A stretch of DNA of 64,000 bases from Lactobacillus sp. UCMA15818 (GTDB lineage Bacteria; Bacillota; Bacilli; Lactobacillales; Lactobacillaceae). Positions 33,928 to 44,080 of the stretch are shown here, piece by piece. Both the position numbers and the translations under genes were made by a program. The notes under the pieces were generated by a model. The model had not been told where the DNA came from and made no database searches. It was given only the letters and a program-made list of their open reading frames with translations. Each line of letters begins with the position of its first letter. Position 1 is the first letter of the stretch. The stretch covers positions 124,001 to 188,000 of the forward strand of contig NZ_VJYB01000001.1 in assembly GCF_030400225.1 (NCBI RefSeq), written 5' to 3'.

Positions 33928-34729
33928 TTGTATCCCGCCTTTCAATTGCACGCCATTCTAGGAAAATATCCTCTAAATTTTTAGCAATAAAGTCAGACGA
34001 TTTTCCTAACAAAGCATAGATTAAAATACATAGCACAATTGTCTTCATATCCATAAATTGTTCCGCATTAGTTGACATATAACCTATCCCTGAACTTGCC
34101 GAAATTGTTTCAGCAACAATCAAAGTTGTCCACATTACACCAAGTGCATATCTGACACCCATTAAAATCGTTGGTAGTGCGCCAGGAAAGATAACTTTAA
34201 CAAACAAGTCTTTTTTACTCAATTCATATGACTTACCCATTTCAATTAACTTAGGATCAACTGATGTAATTCCATGGTAAGTATTGATATACATTGGAAA
34301 GAGACAACCTAAAGCAACCAATGATATTTTGGCAGATTCACCAATTCCTAACCATAAAATAATCAATGGAATCAATGCCAAATGCGGAATATTACGCAGC
34401 ATCTGAATAGTACTGTCAAACAACAATCGCGTTGTATGCGAAACCCCATTGATAAAGCCTAGTACGAAACCTAGTCCGCCGCCAATTAGAAGACCCGCTG
34501 TCGCGCGATAGAGACTGATACTCATATTTTCTTGAAGTTCGCCCTTCTTAAAGAGCTTAATACCATTCGTTACAACATCAATTGGAGATGGCAACAAAGT
34601 TTCATTGACCCATGAGAGATTGCAAGCAACTTGCCAAAAAGCAATCAAAAAAACTGGGATCAACCAAGGTAACGAATTTTTTAATTTTAATGAAAAATGG
34701 TAATTTTCATTCGTTTCAATATTTTCCAT
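33899..34729 (-). CDS. ABC transporter permease (SsuC/TauC type)
   Basis: A 276-residue protein with six membrane helices and the EAA-loop region (YELSKKDLFVKVIFPGALPTILMGVRYALG) of the BPD_transp_1 family. It forms the channel of the importer together with the ATPase (29-base overlap) and the binding protein 18 bases upstream. The substrate is an anionic small molecule by family, sulfonate or related, not proven. Confidence 0.88.
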   Translation of the reverse strand: MENIETNENYHFSLKLKNSLPWLIPVFLIAFWQVACNLSWVNETLLPSPIDVVTNGIKLFKKGELQENMSISLYRATAGLLIGGGLGFVLGFINGVSHTTRLLFDSTIQMLRNIPHLALIPLIILWLGIGESAKISLVALGCLFPMYINTYHGITSVDPKLIEMGKSYELSKKDLFVKVIFPGALPTILMGVRYALGVMWTTLIVAETISASSGIGYMSTNAEQFMDMKTIVLCILIYALLGKSSDFIAKNLEDIFLEWRAIERRDTNGSEASGDK

Positions 34730-34747
34730 AATCTTTCTCCTTATCAG

Positions 34748-35719
34748 TTATTTAAGATATTGAACATGTTTTGAAACGTTAATTTTCTTTGTAAGAATAT
34801 TGTTGTCGTAAAATACATTAGCAATTTCTTGTTCTTCTTTTACAACACTTTTTGACATTGAACTCATTGAAAATGTTCTCCGAGTAATAGATCTACGAAC
34901 AACCTTCTTGGAGAGCTTTAAATCTGCACTCATCTTTTTGATCAGTTTAGAATGATTTTTGTTAGCCCACTTCATATCCTGCTCAGTATATTTAATAATT
35001 AGCTTGCTTAATGTTTTGTTTTTACTTGCATATGTTGTTGGTGAAACAATAAAGCTTCGATTGAGGGCCTTTGTAGTCGTACCGTCAACAAGTAACTTTG
35101 AATTTTCGGTTATTTCAACTTGTGCTACACTAGGGTCCCAATTAGCCCAAGCGTCAACTTTGCCTTTTGAATATGCAACGCTTGCAGCATCCGAGTCTAG
35201 ATTGACCCAAGTGATATCATCATTGCTCAATCCAGCCACTTTGAGGGCCCTTAACAGCATGTATTGCGAACTTGTACCTTTAGTATATGCAACTTTTTTA
35301 CCTTTTAGATCTGCCAAAGTTTTAATTGAAGAATTTTTGTGAATCAAAATTCCACTGCCTTTTGCCTTTGTTCCACCGGCTGCTACATAAGTTAATTTAG
35401 TCCCTGATGCTAAGGCCGACACAGGTGGTGTATCACCGACACGTGCATAGTCGACGTTTCCTGAAGCAAGTGCCTGCATCATTGCCGCACCGTTTTGGAA
35501 TTCCTTAAATTTGACATTATATCCCTTAGCCTTCATCTTCTTAACGAATTGCCCTCTGATTTTAGAGACATAAAATTCATCCCCTGCTTGATAACCAACT
35601 ACAACATTTTTTAAGCTGGAGCTTCCAGCATCTTCTCTGGTCAGATGCCAGCCATAGACAGCTACTCCGCACCAAAACAATAAAAGGACTACGATAAAAC
35701 TCTTTTTAAGATTCTTCAT
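34748..35719 (-). CDS. ABC transporter substrate-binding protein (SsuA-like)
   Basis: A 323-residue extracellular binding protein with an N-terminal hydrophobic segment (KSFIVVLLLFWCGVAVYGW) that looks like an uncleaved anchor; the cysteine is not in a good lipobox. The fold signature is clear: VVVGYQAGDEFYVSKI, ALASGNVDYARVGDTPPVSALASG and DLKGKKVAYTKGTSSQY, as in aliphatic sulfonate/taurine binders. It is encoded between an AMP-forming ligase and the permease, with a 1-base gap to the ligase. Confidence 0.82.
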   Translation of the reverse strand: MKNLKKSFIVVLLLFWCGVAVYGWHLTREDAGSSSLKNVVVGYQAGDEFYVSKIRGQFVKKMKAKGYNVKFKEFQNGAAMMQALASGNVDYARVGDTPPVSALASGTKLTYVAAGGTKAKGSGILIHKNSSIKTLADLKGKKVAYTKGTSSQYMLLRALKVAGLSNDDITWVNLDSDAASVAYSKGKVDAWANWDPSVAQVEITENSKLLVDGTTTKALNRSFIVSPTTYASKNKTLSKLIIKYTEQDMKWANKNHSKLIKKMSADLKLSKKVVRRSITRRTFSMSSMSKSVVKEEQEIANVFYDNNILTKKINVSKHVQYLK

Positions 35720-35720
35720 A

Positions 35721-37241
35721 TTATTTCACGGACCTCTTTTCTTGTAGTATCTCTGCCAATTTTGGTCTTAATATTTTGCGTGTAGCATTTAATGGAAATT
35801 CATCTAAAAAGAAAATTTCAGTTGGTCTTCGATATTTAGCAAGGTGCGTGGCTGCATAATCAATCATTTTTTGCCGATGTTCTGCTTGTTTTTCAGGATC
35901 CTTGATGTCCTCAATCACTGCAGCTGCGACAACTTCACCATATAATTCGTCAGGAAGTCCCACAACTGCGACTTGTTTAATGAAATCAAGATTTCCAAGA
36001 ACATCCTCAACAACTGAGGGACTGACTTTTTCTCCACCACGATTAATCACATCTTTACTGCGGCCCTCTAACCAAAGATAACCTTCCTCATCAAAGTATC
36101 CCAAGTCACCTGTTAAGAACCACCCATCTTTGAAAGAATCAGGATGAAAATCAAGATAGCTTGTAATTACATGATCACCGCGAATCGCGATTTCACCATG
36201 AACTCCTGGTGCATCAGTAAAATCATTTCCAGCAGTAATTGCTACATCTGTATGATATGGTTTACCAACTGAACCAATCTTGATATTATCTAATGGATTT
36301 AAAGTACATTGACTGCAAGATTCCGTCATACCATAACCTTCAAGCAAAGGTACACCAAATTTTTTTATAAATTTCTTATGACGACTAACTGGAAGCATTG
36401 CAGAAGCACATCTAATAAAACGTAATTTGTTGCTTGGATCAAATTGAGCCAAAGCGTGCTTATTTTTCAATAAGATAGAGACAATTGTCGGTACGACTGA
36501 AGACCATGTAACGTTGTTCTCCATAACTTGCTGCCAAAAACGACTCGCGCTGAATTTAGGTGCAATTACTAACCGACCATCTGATAGAAGTGTGGAGACA
36601 ACAATTAATTCCTGTGCATTAATATGAAACATTGGCATGATAATCAAGACGGTATCAGCTGCATTTAAGCGATGACTCTCTAAATCATAGTGCGCCGCCC
36701 TTAAGATAACCTCATGTGTCAGTCCAACCTCCTTAGGCTTTCCGGTGGTTCCAGAGGTATTCAGAATCCAACCATATGATTGCTCACTAGGCGTTGTTTC
36801 CTTGTTGCTTGTGTTCAAATCATTTCTTGTCAAGATAACCAGGTCTTCAAACGTATGCAGTTGAATTGTATGCTTATCTAATTCAGAGAAATTACTGAAA
36901 ACCTCTGCGCGACTGGCATTAAAGATAATAGCCGCATACTGATTCTCACGAAAATCTTTAACAAGTTCCACATCGGAGGTGCTCTCTGAAACAGGATGTA
37001 CCGTGACACCTAAACGCCATAAAGCTTGGTTAATTGGAACATATGCGGCCGAATTTTCGAGGCACATAAATGCAATATCTTGGTTGCCCATATTCGCATC
37101 TGAAAAAAGTTCTTGAAGTTTAGTGATATCTTCTTCTACATCTTTTCCAGTAAACCATTTATTCATTCGTTCATCTTTTAAAAATTCACGATTAATATTC
37201 TTTTTTAAATGCATTGCAAGGTCTGTAGTTAATTTTGTCAT
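35721..37241 (-). CDS. AMP-dependent acyl-CoA synthetase/ligase
   Basis: A 506-residue ANL-superfamily enzyme that would adenylate a carboxylic acid and transfer it to CoA or a carrier. Motifs: ILNTSGTTGKPKEVGLTH (P-loop), EGYGMTESC, GWFLTGDLGYFDEEGYLWLEGRSKDVINRGGEKVSP (hinge) and the C-terminal lysine region LPDELYGEVVAAAV...FPLNATRKILRP. The substrate is unknown. Its start overlaps the stop of the acyltransferase gene by one base (TAATG type), so both are coupled. The combination with a membrane acyltransferase suggests activation and transfer of an acyl group. Confidence 0.85.
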   Translation of the reverse strand: MTKLTTDLAMHLKKNINREFLKDERMNKWFTGKDVEEDITKLQELFSDANMGNQDIAFMCLENSAAYVPINQALWRLGVTVHPVSESTSDVELVKDFRENQYAAIIFNASRAEVFSNFSELDKHTIQLHTFEDLVILTRNDLNTSNKETTPSEQSYGWILNTSGTTGKPKEVGLTHEVILRAAHYDLESHRLNAADTVLIIMPMFHINAQELIVVSTLLSDGRLVIAPKFSASRFWQQVMENNVTWSSVVPTIVSILLKNKHALAQFDPSNKLRFIRCASAMLPVSRHKKFIKKFGVPLLEGYGMTESCSQCTLNPLDNIKIGSVGKPYHTDVAITAGNDFTDAPGVHGEIAIRGDHVITSYLDFHPDSFKDGWFLTGDLGYFDEEGYLWLEGRSKDVINRGGEKVSPSVVEDVLGNLDFIKQVAVVGLPDELYGEVVAAAVIEDIKDPEKQAEHRQKMIDYAATHLAKYRRPTEIFFLDEFPLNATRKILRPKLAEILQEKRSVK

Positions 37242-38386
37242 TATCTATTCCTCCTAAATTTTTGTGGGCGGCCAATCAATATTCCAAATGGAGGAACTTT
37301 GTAAAGAATAAACGATACTAGCCATGAAGTTCCTAAAACAACCAGATATCCCACTGGTAACAGTAGGAATAAAATCCACTCATTCAAATATCCTTTAATG
37401 TTCAACAAGATATATGCTAGCAGTGTCAGTCCAATAGTTTGCGTTAAGTAGACTCCAAAGGACAGCTTCGAAGATAAAGAAACAAATTTTGCAAATTTTT
37501 TCCAACGCGGTTTTGTTCTATGACTCGCGTATGAAAGACTCAGACACCAAACAGTACAAATCATGAGTGAAGCATAAATCATCAAGTAAGGCTGATGTAC
37601 CAACTCTGTGTAATGCTGGCCTAACTTGAGGACGTACCAGTTAAAATAAAATAAAACTAATGTTCCTAATCCTAATAATGCAGTGAGACTATATACAATC
37701 TTACGGTACCTTAAAATAAATACTTTGGCCTCATCGTAATGAATTGAAACAAAACCGCCTGCAATGAAGTAGAACTGGTATGATAAGACAAAATTACCAT
37801 AATACTTCAATAGGTATGGCCAATTATCATGATTCATTTCTGGATAAATGTATTTTGTCCAGATTAAGAAAAATAATTGGATTAATGCACTAATTGAGAA
37901 AATCAAAAGATGATAATTAGTGAATTTTTTAAAGAATTTAATTAATAATGGAAAAATCAGATAAAGTTGGAATGTAACCAGAATATAGTACATATAGAAT
38001 TGATTACCATGAATCAAAGCTGAGTACCATGCTGCTGCCCAACTACTGAAGCTCAAACCAGTCCCTGCTGCAATAGCAACAAATATTAAGAAGAATCCGT
38101 TCCAGAACAGATATGGAACTCCGCTACCCTTGTAACGTTTGTACCAGAATGTCAAATAATTCACTTGCTCTTTTTTATAATATTGTAAAAATAATACTAA
38201 ACCTGTGACGAACATGAATCCCATTCTTGTGAAATGCAACAGTAAATGTGTCATTAATAACACCAACTGTGGAATAGAGTTGGTTGATAAACTGGCAATA
38301 AATGCCGATGTTACATGATTTGCCAATACCCCAAAAATGAAAATACACCTCATTAAATCAACCTCATATAAATACTTCTTCTTCAT
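37241..38386 (-). CDS. Acyltransferase 3 family membrane protein
   Basis: A 381-residue polytopic protein with about ten helices. The N-terminal YLYEVDLMRCIFIFGVLANHV carries the family Arg and catalytic-type His. Such proteins acylate surface polysaccharides, peptidoglycan or other extracellular acceptors. It is the first gene of the five-gene operon with the ligase and the ABC importer. The promoter is close upstream, with a very short leader. Confidence 0.82.
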   Translation of the reverse strand: MKKKYLYEVDLMRCIFIFGVLANHVTSAFIASLSTNSIPQLVLLMTHLLLHFTRMGFMFVTGLVLFLQYYKKEQVNYLTFWYKRYKGSGVPYLFWNGFFLIFVAIAAGTGLSFSSWAAAWYSALIHGNQFYMYYILVTFQLYLIFPLLIKFFKKFTNYHLLIFSISALIQLFFLIWTKYIYPEMNHDNWPYLLKYYGNFVLSYQFYFIAGGFVSIHYDEAKVFILRYRKIVYSLTALLGLGTLVLFYFNWYVLKLGQHYTELVHQPYLMIYASLMICTVWCLSLSYASHRTKPRWKKFAKFVSLSSKLSFGVYLTQTIGLTLLAYILLNIKGYLNEWILFLLLPVGYLVVLGTSWLVSFILYKVPPFGILIGRPQKFRRNR

Positions 38387-38400
38387 CCAAAAACCCCTAT

Positions 38401-38430
38401 ACTATATTTTATAAGTTCATTATCTTTCAA
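38401..38430 (-). promoter_or_regulatory. Promoter of the acyltransferase/ligase/ABC operon
   Basis: Read on the minus strand: TTGAAA (38430-38425), an 18-base spacer, TATAGT (38406-38401). The predicted start lies only about 8 bases ahead of the ATG at 38386. Confidence 0.5.
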
Positions 38431-38556
38431 AACAAACTCTCCATTGCCCTTATAATAATTTAAAATATTGATTTGATAGCTGTATGTCCAATGTATGAAT
38501 TATTTGTGAAAAAAGGATAATAAAATAAATTAAGCAACATTATTTGTGAATTATAA

Positions 38557-38600
38557 AAAAAAAGCCTGCTAAAAATCGGTTTTCACCAACTTCTAACAGA
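38557..38600 (-). terminator. Terminator of parC
   Basis: On the minus strand CTGTTAGAA pairs with TTTTAGCAG, followed by GC and eight or nine T, just after the parC stop. Confidence 0.6.
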
Positions 38601-38608
38601 ACCATTAA

Positions 38609-41065
38609 TTATTTTTCTTTATTCTCTTTAATTACTACAATTCGATTTGGGTTGCCTTGCGTAGCAGTATCAATTACGAACGATCCATTCGAATAACGGT
38701 CACCCATAGGATGTTCAAATGGATTGATTGTTACCATTTCCCGTTTATCTGTAAGTATAATCAGAGCACGAGGCTCTTTTTCTGATAACAGGGAAACAAA
38801 CTCGATACGATGCGGATTTCTTTTTAATTCTCGTAAAACTTGAACGCCACGTCTTGCCCTAGTCGTAGGAGACACTTCAGCTACCGACATACGCTTAAAT
38901 GCACCCCTTTGTGTAAGAATCCCAACCTGTTCAGAACCCATTACTAGTAAAACTGAAACAATAAAGTCATCCCGCAAATCCATGGCCTTAACCCCAGCAG
39001 CTTTAGCACCAGACACAGGAACGTCGGATAATGAGTACCTTAGTCCATATCCACCGTGTGTAATCGCAAGGACATACTTTGCATTAATCTGTTCTGATTG
39101 TACATAATTAACCAAAATTAATTTATCCGTAACAGATTTCAACTTCATACTCTGACTTGCCCTAGATCTGTAAGTTCTGCTAGGTTTTAAATCAGCAAAA
39201 GTAGTTTGCTTGATATTCCCTTCTTTTGTGGCAAGTACAAAATTACCAGCTTGCTCTAAATCTTTAAAGGCATATGCTGCTATAATCTTCTCCTCGGGCT
39301 TGAGACCTATTGATTGAGAAAGATGTAGTCCTGTGTCCTTCCACTTATAATCAGGAATCTCATGGACCGGACGATATATCAAATTCCCACTATCTGTGAA
39401 GATAAAGAAATGATCAAGTGTATTGATGGTTTCCTGATATACAACCGTATCCTCAGTCTTTAATCCATTCTCTGTACTTTCAGATGCATTGAATGAACGT
39501 AAAGAACTTCGCTTAAGATAACCATCTCTACTAACCATGACAATAACATCTTCGGGAGCAACGAGGACTTCTGTTTCAATCTTTAGTTGCTCAACTTTAT
39601 CTTGAATAACAGTTTTTCTTTCAGATGTGTACTTCTTATCAATCGCCAAAATTTCCTTCTTAATAACTTTATCCAATTCTTTAGGATTGGCCAGAATCAG
39701 TTCGAATTGTCTAATCTTATCAGTCAATTCTTTTGCTTCCGCCTGAAGAGCAGTTACATCAGTATTTGTTAAACGATAGAGTTGCAACGAGACAATCGCT
39801 TCGGCTTGTGCTTCGGTAAAACTATATTGAATAACTAAATTAGCCTTTGCATCCTTTTTGTTATTACTTGCACGAATTGTTTTGATTACATCATCCAAGA
39901 TCGACAGTGCTTTAATTAAACCTGCAACAATATGTTCACGTTCACGGGCTTTTTTAAGCTCAAATTGAGTCCTTCTTGTTGTTACAGTTCTTTGATGTTC
40001 AAGATAAGCGGTCAATATTTGTTTTAACCCGACATTTTCAGGACGTCTGTTATTAATTGCAACCATATTGAAGTTGTATGATATCTGTAAATCAGTATTC
40101 TTAAACAAATAATTTAAGATTCCTTCTTGATTGGCATTTCGCTTTAATTCAATTACAACACGTAAACCTTCACGGTCGCTCTCATCGCGAACTTCGGCAA
40201 TTCCTTCAACTTTTTTCAACAACCGGATCTCATCGATTTTCTTCACAAGGACTGCTTTGTTTACTTCATAAGGAATTTCAGTTACAACAATCTGTTCTTT
40301 GTTGCTCTTTAAAAATTCTATTTCTGTCTTTGAACGCAACATAACACGTCCATGTCCAGTCGTATAGGCTTTAATAATGCCATCTATCCCTTGCAAAATC
40401 CCTCCCGTTGGGAAATCAGGACCTTTCACAAATTCCATAAGATCAGCAAGTGAGGCCTTGGGATGACCCATTAAATAAAATAATGCTTGAATCGTCTCAT
40501 GGAGATTGTGCGGTGGAATTTCCGTCGCATATCCAGCAGATATCCCGGTTGCGCCATTAACCAGCAAATTGGGAAAGCGAGCTGGTAATACAGTTGGTTC
40601 CATATCTGTATCATCAAAGTTGGGAACAAAATCAACTGTTTCTTTATCAATATCACGCAGCATTGCACCAGATATTTGGCTTAAGCGTGCTTCCGTATAA
40701 CGCATTGCCGCAGGTGGATCACCATCCATCGAGCCATTATTTCCATGCATCTCAATCAACGGCTCACGGAGTTTCCAAGATTGACTCAAACGTACCATTG
40801 CCTCATAGATTGAACTGTCACCGTGAGGATGAAAATTCCCCATGACATTACCCACAGATTTGGCTGATTTTCTAAATGCTTTTTCGTAAGTGTTCCCATC
40901 CTGATTCATAGCATATAAAATTCGGCGCTGAACAGGTTTTAACCCATCCCTAATATCGGGGAGAGCACGTTCTTGAATAATATATTTAGAATAACGACCA
41001 AATCGTTCACCCATAACAGCTTCAAGTGAGAGTTCCTGAATGTTACTACCTTGGTTTTCAACCAT
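38609..41065 (-). CDS. parC: DNA topoisomerase IV subunit A
   Basis: An 818-residue DNA-cleaving subunit that decatenates daughter chromosomes with ParE. The active tyrosine is Y123 (AAMRYTEARLS). The quinolone-determining region reads HPHGDSSIYEAMV with S84 and E88, the wild-type residues at the usual resistance positions. The C-terminal part has the beta-pinwheel repeats. Start and parE stop share one base, so they are translated together. Confidence 0.95.
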   Translation of the reverse strand: MVENQGSNIQELSLEAVMGERFGRYSKYIIQERALPDIRDGLKPVQRRILYAMNQDGNTYEKAFRKSAKSVGNVMGNFHPHGDSSIYEAMVRLSQSWKLREPLIEMHGNNGSMDGDPPAAMRYTEARLSQISGAMLRDIDKETVDFVPNFDDTDMEPTVLPARFPNLLVNGATGISAGYATEIPPHNLHETIQALFYLMGHPKASLADLMEFVKGPDFPTGGILQGIDGIIKAYTTGHGRVMLRSKTEIEFLKSNKEQIVVTEIPYEVNKAVLVKKIDEIRLLKKVEGIAEVRDESDREGLRVVIELKRNANQEGILNYLFKNTDLQISYNFNMVAINNRRPENVGLKQILTAYLEHQRTVTTRRTQFELKKAREREHIVAGLIKALSILDDVIKTIRASNNKKDAKANLVIQYSFTEAQAEAIVSLQLYRLTNTDVTALQAEAKELTDKIRQFELILANPKELDKVIKKEILAIDKKYTSERKTVIQDKVEQLKIETEVLVAPEDVIVMVSRDGYLKRSSLRSFNASESTENGLKTEDTVVYQETINTLDHFFIFTDSGNLIYRPVHEIPDYKWKDTGLHLSQSIGLKPEEKIIAAYAFKDLEQAGNFVLATKEGNIKQTTFADLKPSRTYRSRASQSMKLKSVTDKLILVNYVQSEQINAKYVLAITHGGYGLRYSLSDVPVSGAKAAGVKAMDLRDDFIVSVLLVMGSEQVGILTQRGAFKRMSVAEVSPTTRARRGVQVLRELKRNPHRIEFVSLLSEKEPRALIILTDKREMVTINPFEHPMGDRYSNGSFVIDTATQGNPNRIVVIKENKEK

Positions 41066-43050
41066 TATTCAACACTTCCTTCTTGCTTTTCATCAACATG
41101 ATGTGCTCCTGCAGCAACTGTATTATCCAACAAACTGCCATCTTCCTCCAGTGTAAACTGAACATTCTTCTCAATCCATTTACGTCGCGGTTCTACTTTA
41201 TCACCCATTAGGGTAGTAACACGTTTTTCAGCCAATGTATCATCTTCAATCTTGACACGCACTAATGTCCTTGTTTCCGGATTCATTGTCGTTTCCCAAA
41301 GTTGATCGGCATTCATTTCGCCTAAACCTTTGAATCTTTGCAGTGTGTAACCTTGTTTCATTTCTTTAGTTGCATAATGCAATTCGTCATCAGTCCAAGC
41401 ATACTTAATTACATTTTTATTTTTAATTTTCTTTTGAATCTTGTATAACGGTGGTAAAGCAATATATATTCTCCCAGCATCTATCATTGGTCTCATGTAC
41501 TTATAAAAGAATGTTAATAGTAATGTTTGAATATGTGCACCATCTGTATCGGCATCAGTCATGATGATAACCTTATCATAATTGGCATCATCTATTGCAA
41601 AATCGGTACCAACGCCCGCACCAATTGTATAAATCATTGTATTAATTTCTTCATTTTTGAGAATTTCAGATAACTTAGCTTTCTCAGTATTCAAGACTTT
41701 CCCACGCAACGGTAAGATTGCTTGAAATTTACGATCTCGCCCTTGTTTAGCTGAACCACCTGCAGAATCACCTTCTACTAAAAACAACTCATTTCTTTTG
41801 GCATTTTTAGATTGAGCGGGTGTTAATTTACCTGATAATAAACGTTCTTTTTTCTTTTTCTTACCAGTTCTGCTCTCATCTCTTGCCTTTCGCGCTGCAT
41901 TTCTTGCTTCTCTTGCCCTTAATGACTTTCTAACAAGGTCTTGTGCAAATTCACCATTCTCCATTAAGTAAAAGCCAAGCTGTGCAGCAACAACACTATC
42001 CACTATTGAACGTGCTTCAGGTGTTCCAAGCTTACCCTTTGTCTGTCCTTCAAATTGCAATAGTTCTTCTGGAACACGAATCGAAATAACTGCAGCAAGT
42101 CCTTCACGGACATCACTACCTTCCAAATTCTTATCTTTTTCCTTCAACAAGGAAACTTGGCGAGCATAGTCATTAAAGGCCTTCGTCCAAGCTGATTTCA
42201 TCCCAGCTTCGTGTGTCCCACCATCCTTGGTTCTAACATTATTTACAAATGATAAGATACTTTCAGAATAACCATCATTATACTGTGCGGCAACCTCAAC
42301 CTCGATCCCTTCTTTGACACCATCAAAGTACATTATATCGCCCAAGGTATCCTTATCTTCATTAAGATAGGCAACAAATTCCTTGATCCCTTCTTCAAAG
42401 TAAAAGATATCCTCTTGTTCAGTTCGTTCATCATTAATAGTAATTCGGACGCCCTTTAATAAAAAGGCCGACTCGCGAAGTCGTTCAGCAAGCGTATCGT
42501 AATTGTATTTAGTAGTTGTAAAGATAGTTTCATCTGGTTTGAAGGTAACTGTAGTACCATTAGATTTTTTAGTTTTTCCAATCTTGCGCAATGTCCCAAT
42601 GGGTTTCCCACCGTCTTCAAAGTCTTCTTCGTATTCAACACCATCTCTAATAGTATTAACCGTTAGCTTTGAAGAAAGGGCATTGACGACACTGGCACCG
42701 ACTCCATGCAGACCACCGGAAGTCTTGTAGCCACCCTGACCGAACTTTCCACCAGCATGAAGGACTGTAAAGATAACCTCAACAGTTGGAATTCCTAAAG
42801 CATGCATTCCAACAGGCAATCCGCGCCCGTGATCTATCACTGAGACACTATTATCCTTATGTAAAATCACATTTATTTCTTTACCATATCCAGATAAAGC
42901 TTCATCAACTGCATTGTCAACTATTTCATAAACCAAGTGATGCAGGCCACGGCTATCAGTTGAGCCAATGTACATCCCTGGCCTTTTCCTGACAGCTTCT
43001 AACCCCTTTAACACTTGAATTGAATCATCGTTGTAATTTGTTTTTTTCAT
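41065..43050 (-). CDS. parE: DNA topoisomerase IV subunit B
   Basis: A 661-residue ATPase subunit. It has a GHKL ATP site (EIVDNAVDEAL, DHGRGLPVG, GGLHGVGASVVNALS), a TOPRIM domain (LFLVEGDSAGGSAKQGRD, and the acidic DADTDGAH) and C-terminal GyrB-type residues (RFKGLGEMNADQLWETTM). It pairs with ParC in an operon. The promoter lies about 70-90 bases upstream. Confidence 0.95.
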   Translation of the reverse strand: MKKTNYNDDSIQVLKGLEAVRKRPGMYIGSTDSRGLHHLVYEIVDNAVDEALSGYGKEINVILHKDNSVSVIDHGRGLPVGMHALGIPTVEVIFTVLHAGGKFGQGGYKTSGGLHGVGASVVNALSSKLTVNTIRDGVEYEEDFEDGGKPIGTLRKIGKTKKSNGTTVTFKPDETIFTTTKYNYDTLAERLRESAFLLKGVRITINDERTEQEDIFYFEEGIKEFVAYLNEDKDTLGDIMYFDGVKEGIEVEVAAQYNDGYSESILSFVNNVRTKDGGTHEAGMKSAWTKAFNDYARQVSLLKEKDKNLEGSDVREGLAAVISIRVPEELLQFEGQTKGKLGTPEARSIVDSVVAAQLGFYLMENGEFAQDLVRKSLRAREARNAARKARDESRTGKKKKKERLLSGKLTPAQSKNAKRNELFLVEGDSAGGSAKQGRDRKFQAILPLRGKVLNTEKAKLSEILKNEEINTMIYTIGAGVGTDFAIDDANYDKVIIMTDADTDGAHIQTLLLTFFYKYMRPMIDAGRIYIALPPLYKIQKKIKNKNVIKYAWTDDELHYATKEMKQGYTLQRFKGLGEMNADQLWETTMNPETRTLVRVKIEDDTLAEKRVTTLMGDKVEPRRKWIEKNVQFTLEEDGSLLDNTVAAGAHHVDEKQEGSVE

Positions 43051-43115
43051 ATATTAAACCCCTTCTACGTCCTGGAGTATTGAATTAATGCTCGTTCATA
43101 CGTTCCAACTTGAAC

Positions 43116-43145
43116 ATCATACCCTATGAAATTATAAATTGTAAA
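43116..43145 (-). promoter_or_regulatory. Promoter of parE-parC
   Basis: Minus strand: TTTACA (43145-43140), an 18-base spacer, TATGAT (43121-43116). Confidence 0.55.
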
Positions 43146-43200
43146 GTAATCACTTGTTTTTTTAGTAGTTATTAAATCTGTAAGCCAAGTAAAATTAAAT

Positions 43201-43230
43201 TTGTAGATAGCACTGAAAAAATGATAGAAT
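43201..43230 (+). promoter_or_regulatory. Promoter of plsY
   Basis: TTGTAG (43201-43206), an 18-base spacer and TAGAAT (43225-43230), 33 bases before the start codon. Confidence 0.5.
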
Positions 43231-43263
43231 AGGTCGTATTAAGCTAAAGGAGGTCAATCTGTA

Positions 43264-43881
43264 ATGGATTCGACTATTATATTAATGTTAGTAATAGGAT
43301 ACCTTCTTGGATCAATTCCATCGGGTATCTGGATTGGTAAAGTATTCTACAACAAGGATATTCGCCAATTCGGCAGTGGGAATATGGGAACAACAAATAC
43401 TTTTAGGGTACTTGGTAAAAAAGCAGGCACAATCGTTTTAATAATTGATATGCTCAAAGGAACACTTGCTGCCTGCCAGCCATACCTCTTCGGAGTTCAT
43501 ATCAATGTTTTAATAATAGGCTGTGCCGCGGTTATCGGTCATGTTTTTCCGATCTTTGCTAGATTCAAAGGTGGAAAAGCGGTTGCAACTAGTGCTGGTA
43601 TCCTACTCGCGTATAGCCCATTATTCTTTGGTATAGCATGGCTTATATTTCTAACCACGTTGTACCTTTCAAGTATGGTCAGCATTGCAAGCATGGTAGG
43701 ACTGACACTAATTACAATCTTATCGCTATTCTTCCATGATCCAATTTTGACAGTTATTGCAATTATTCTAACCATTTTTGTTTTCTATCGACACAAAGGA
43801 AACTTGTCACGCATTAAAAATGGTAATGAGAATTTAGTACCTTTTGGGCTGGTTTACAAGAGGAAGAAAAACAAAAAGTAA
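43264..43881 (+). CDS. plsY: Acyl-phosphate:glycerol-3-phosphate acyltransferase PlsY
   Basis: A 205-residue membrane enzyme that transfers acyl groups from acyl phosphate to glycerol-3-phosphate, the first step of phospholipid synthesis. The three loop motifs are visible: [30 protein letters not shown] and [11 protein letters not shown]. About five to six helices. RBS AAAGGAGGT is placed well before ATG 43264. Divergent from parE, a common arrangement in Gram-positives. Confidence 0.93.
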   Translation: MDSTIILMLVIGYLLGSIPSGIWIGKVFYNKDIRQFGSGNMGTTNTFRVLGKKAGTIVLIIDMLKGTLAACQPYLFGVHINVLIIGCAAVIGHVFPIFARFKGGKAVATSAGILLAYSPLFFGIAWLIFLTTLYLSSMVSIASMVGLTLITILSLFFHDPILTVIAIILTIFVFYRHKGNLSRIKNGNENLVPFGLVYKRKKNKK

Positions 43882-43927
43882 AATACACTATTTTGATCAT
43901 CTGCAGCAGATTTTTATTCAATCAACA

Positions 43928-43966
43928 GATAGGGACTTACCGCAAGACTTTTTGCGATAGGCCCCT
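43928..43966. repeat. Hairpin between plsY and the mutarotase gene
   Basis: CCGCAA and TTGCGATAGG form a stem, extended by GGGAC/GCCCC with mismatches. There is no poly-T tail; it may still separate the convergent genes. Confidence 0.35.
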
Positions 43967-44080
43967 TATTAATTACGCATTAAAAATTAAATTATCTAGT
44001 TTTAAACTACCAGCAAGAAAACACAATCCTATTAGTTCTTTATTGATAAGAGGTTGGATTAAAAACTATATCGCATTTTT

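Noticed and set aside
38609-41065. Quinolone-resistance mutation in ParC
   Set aside because: The key positions hold Ser (S84) and Glu (E88), the usual sensitive residues.
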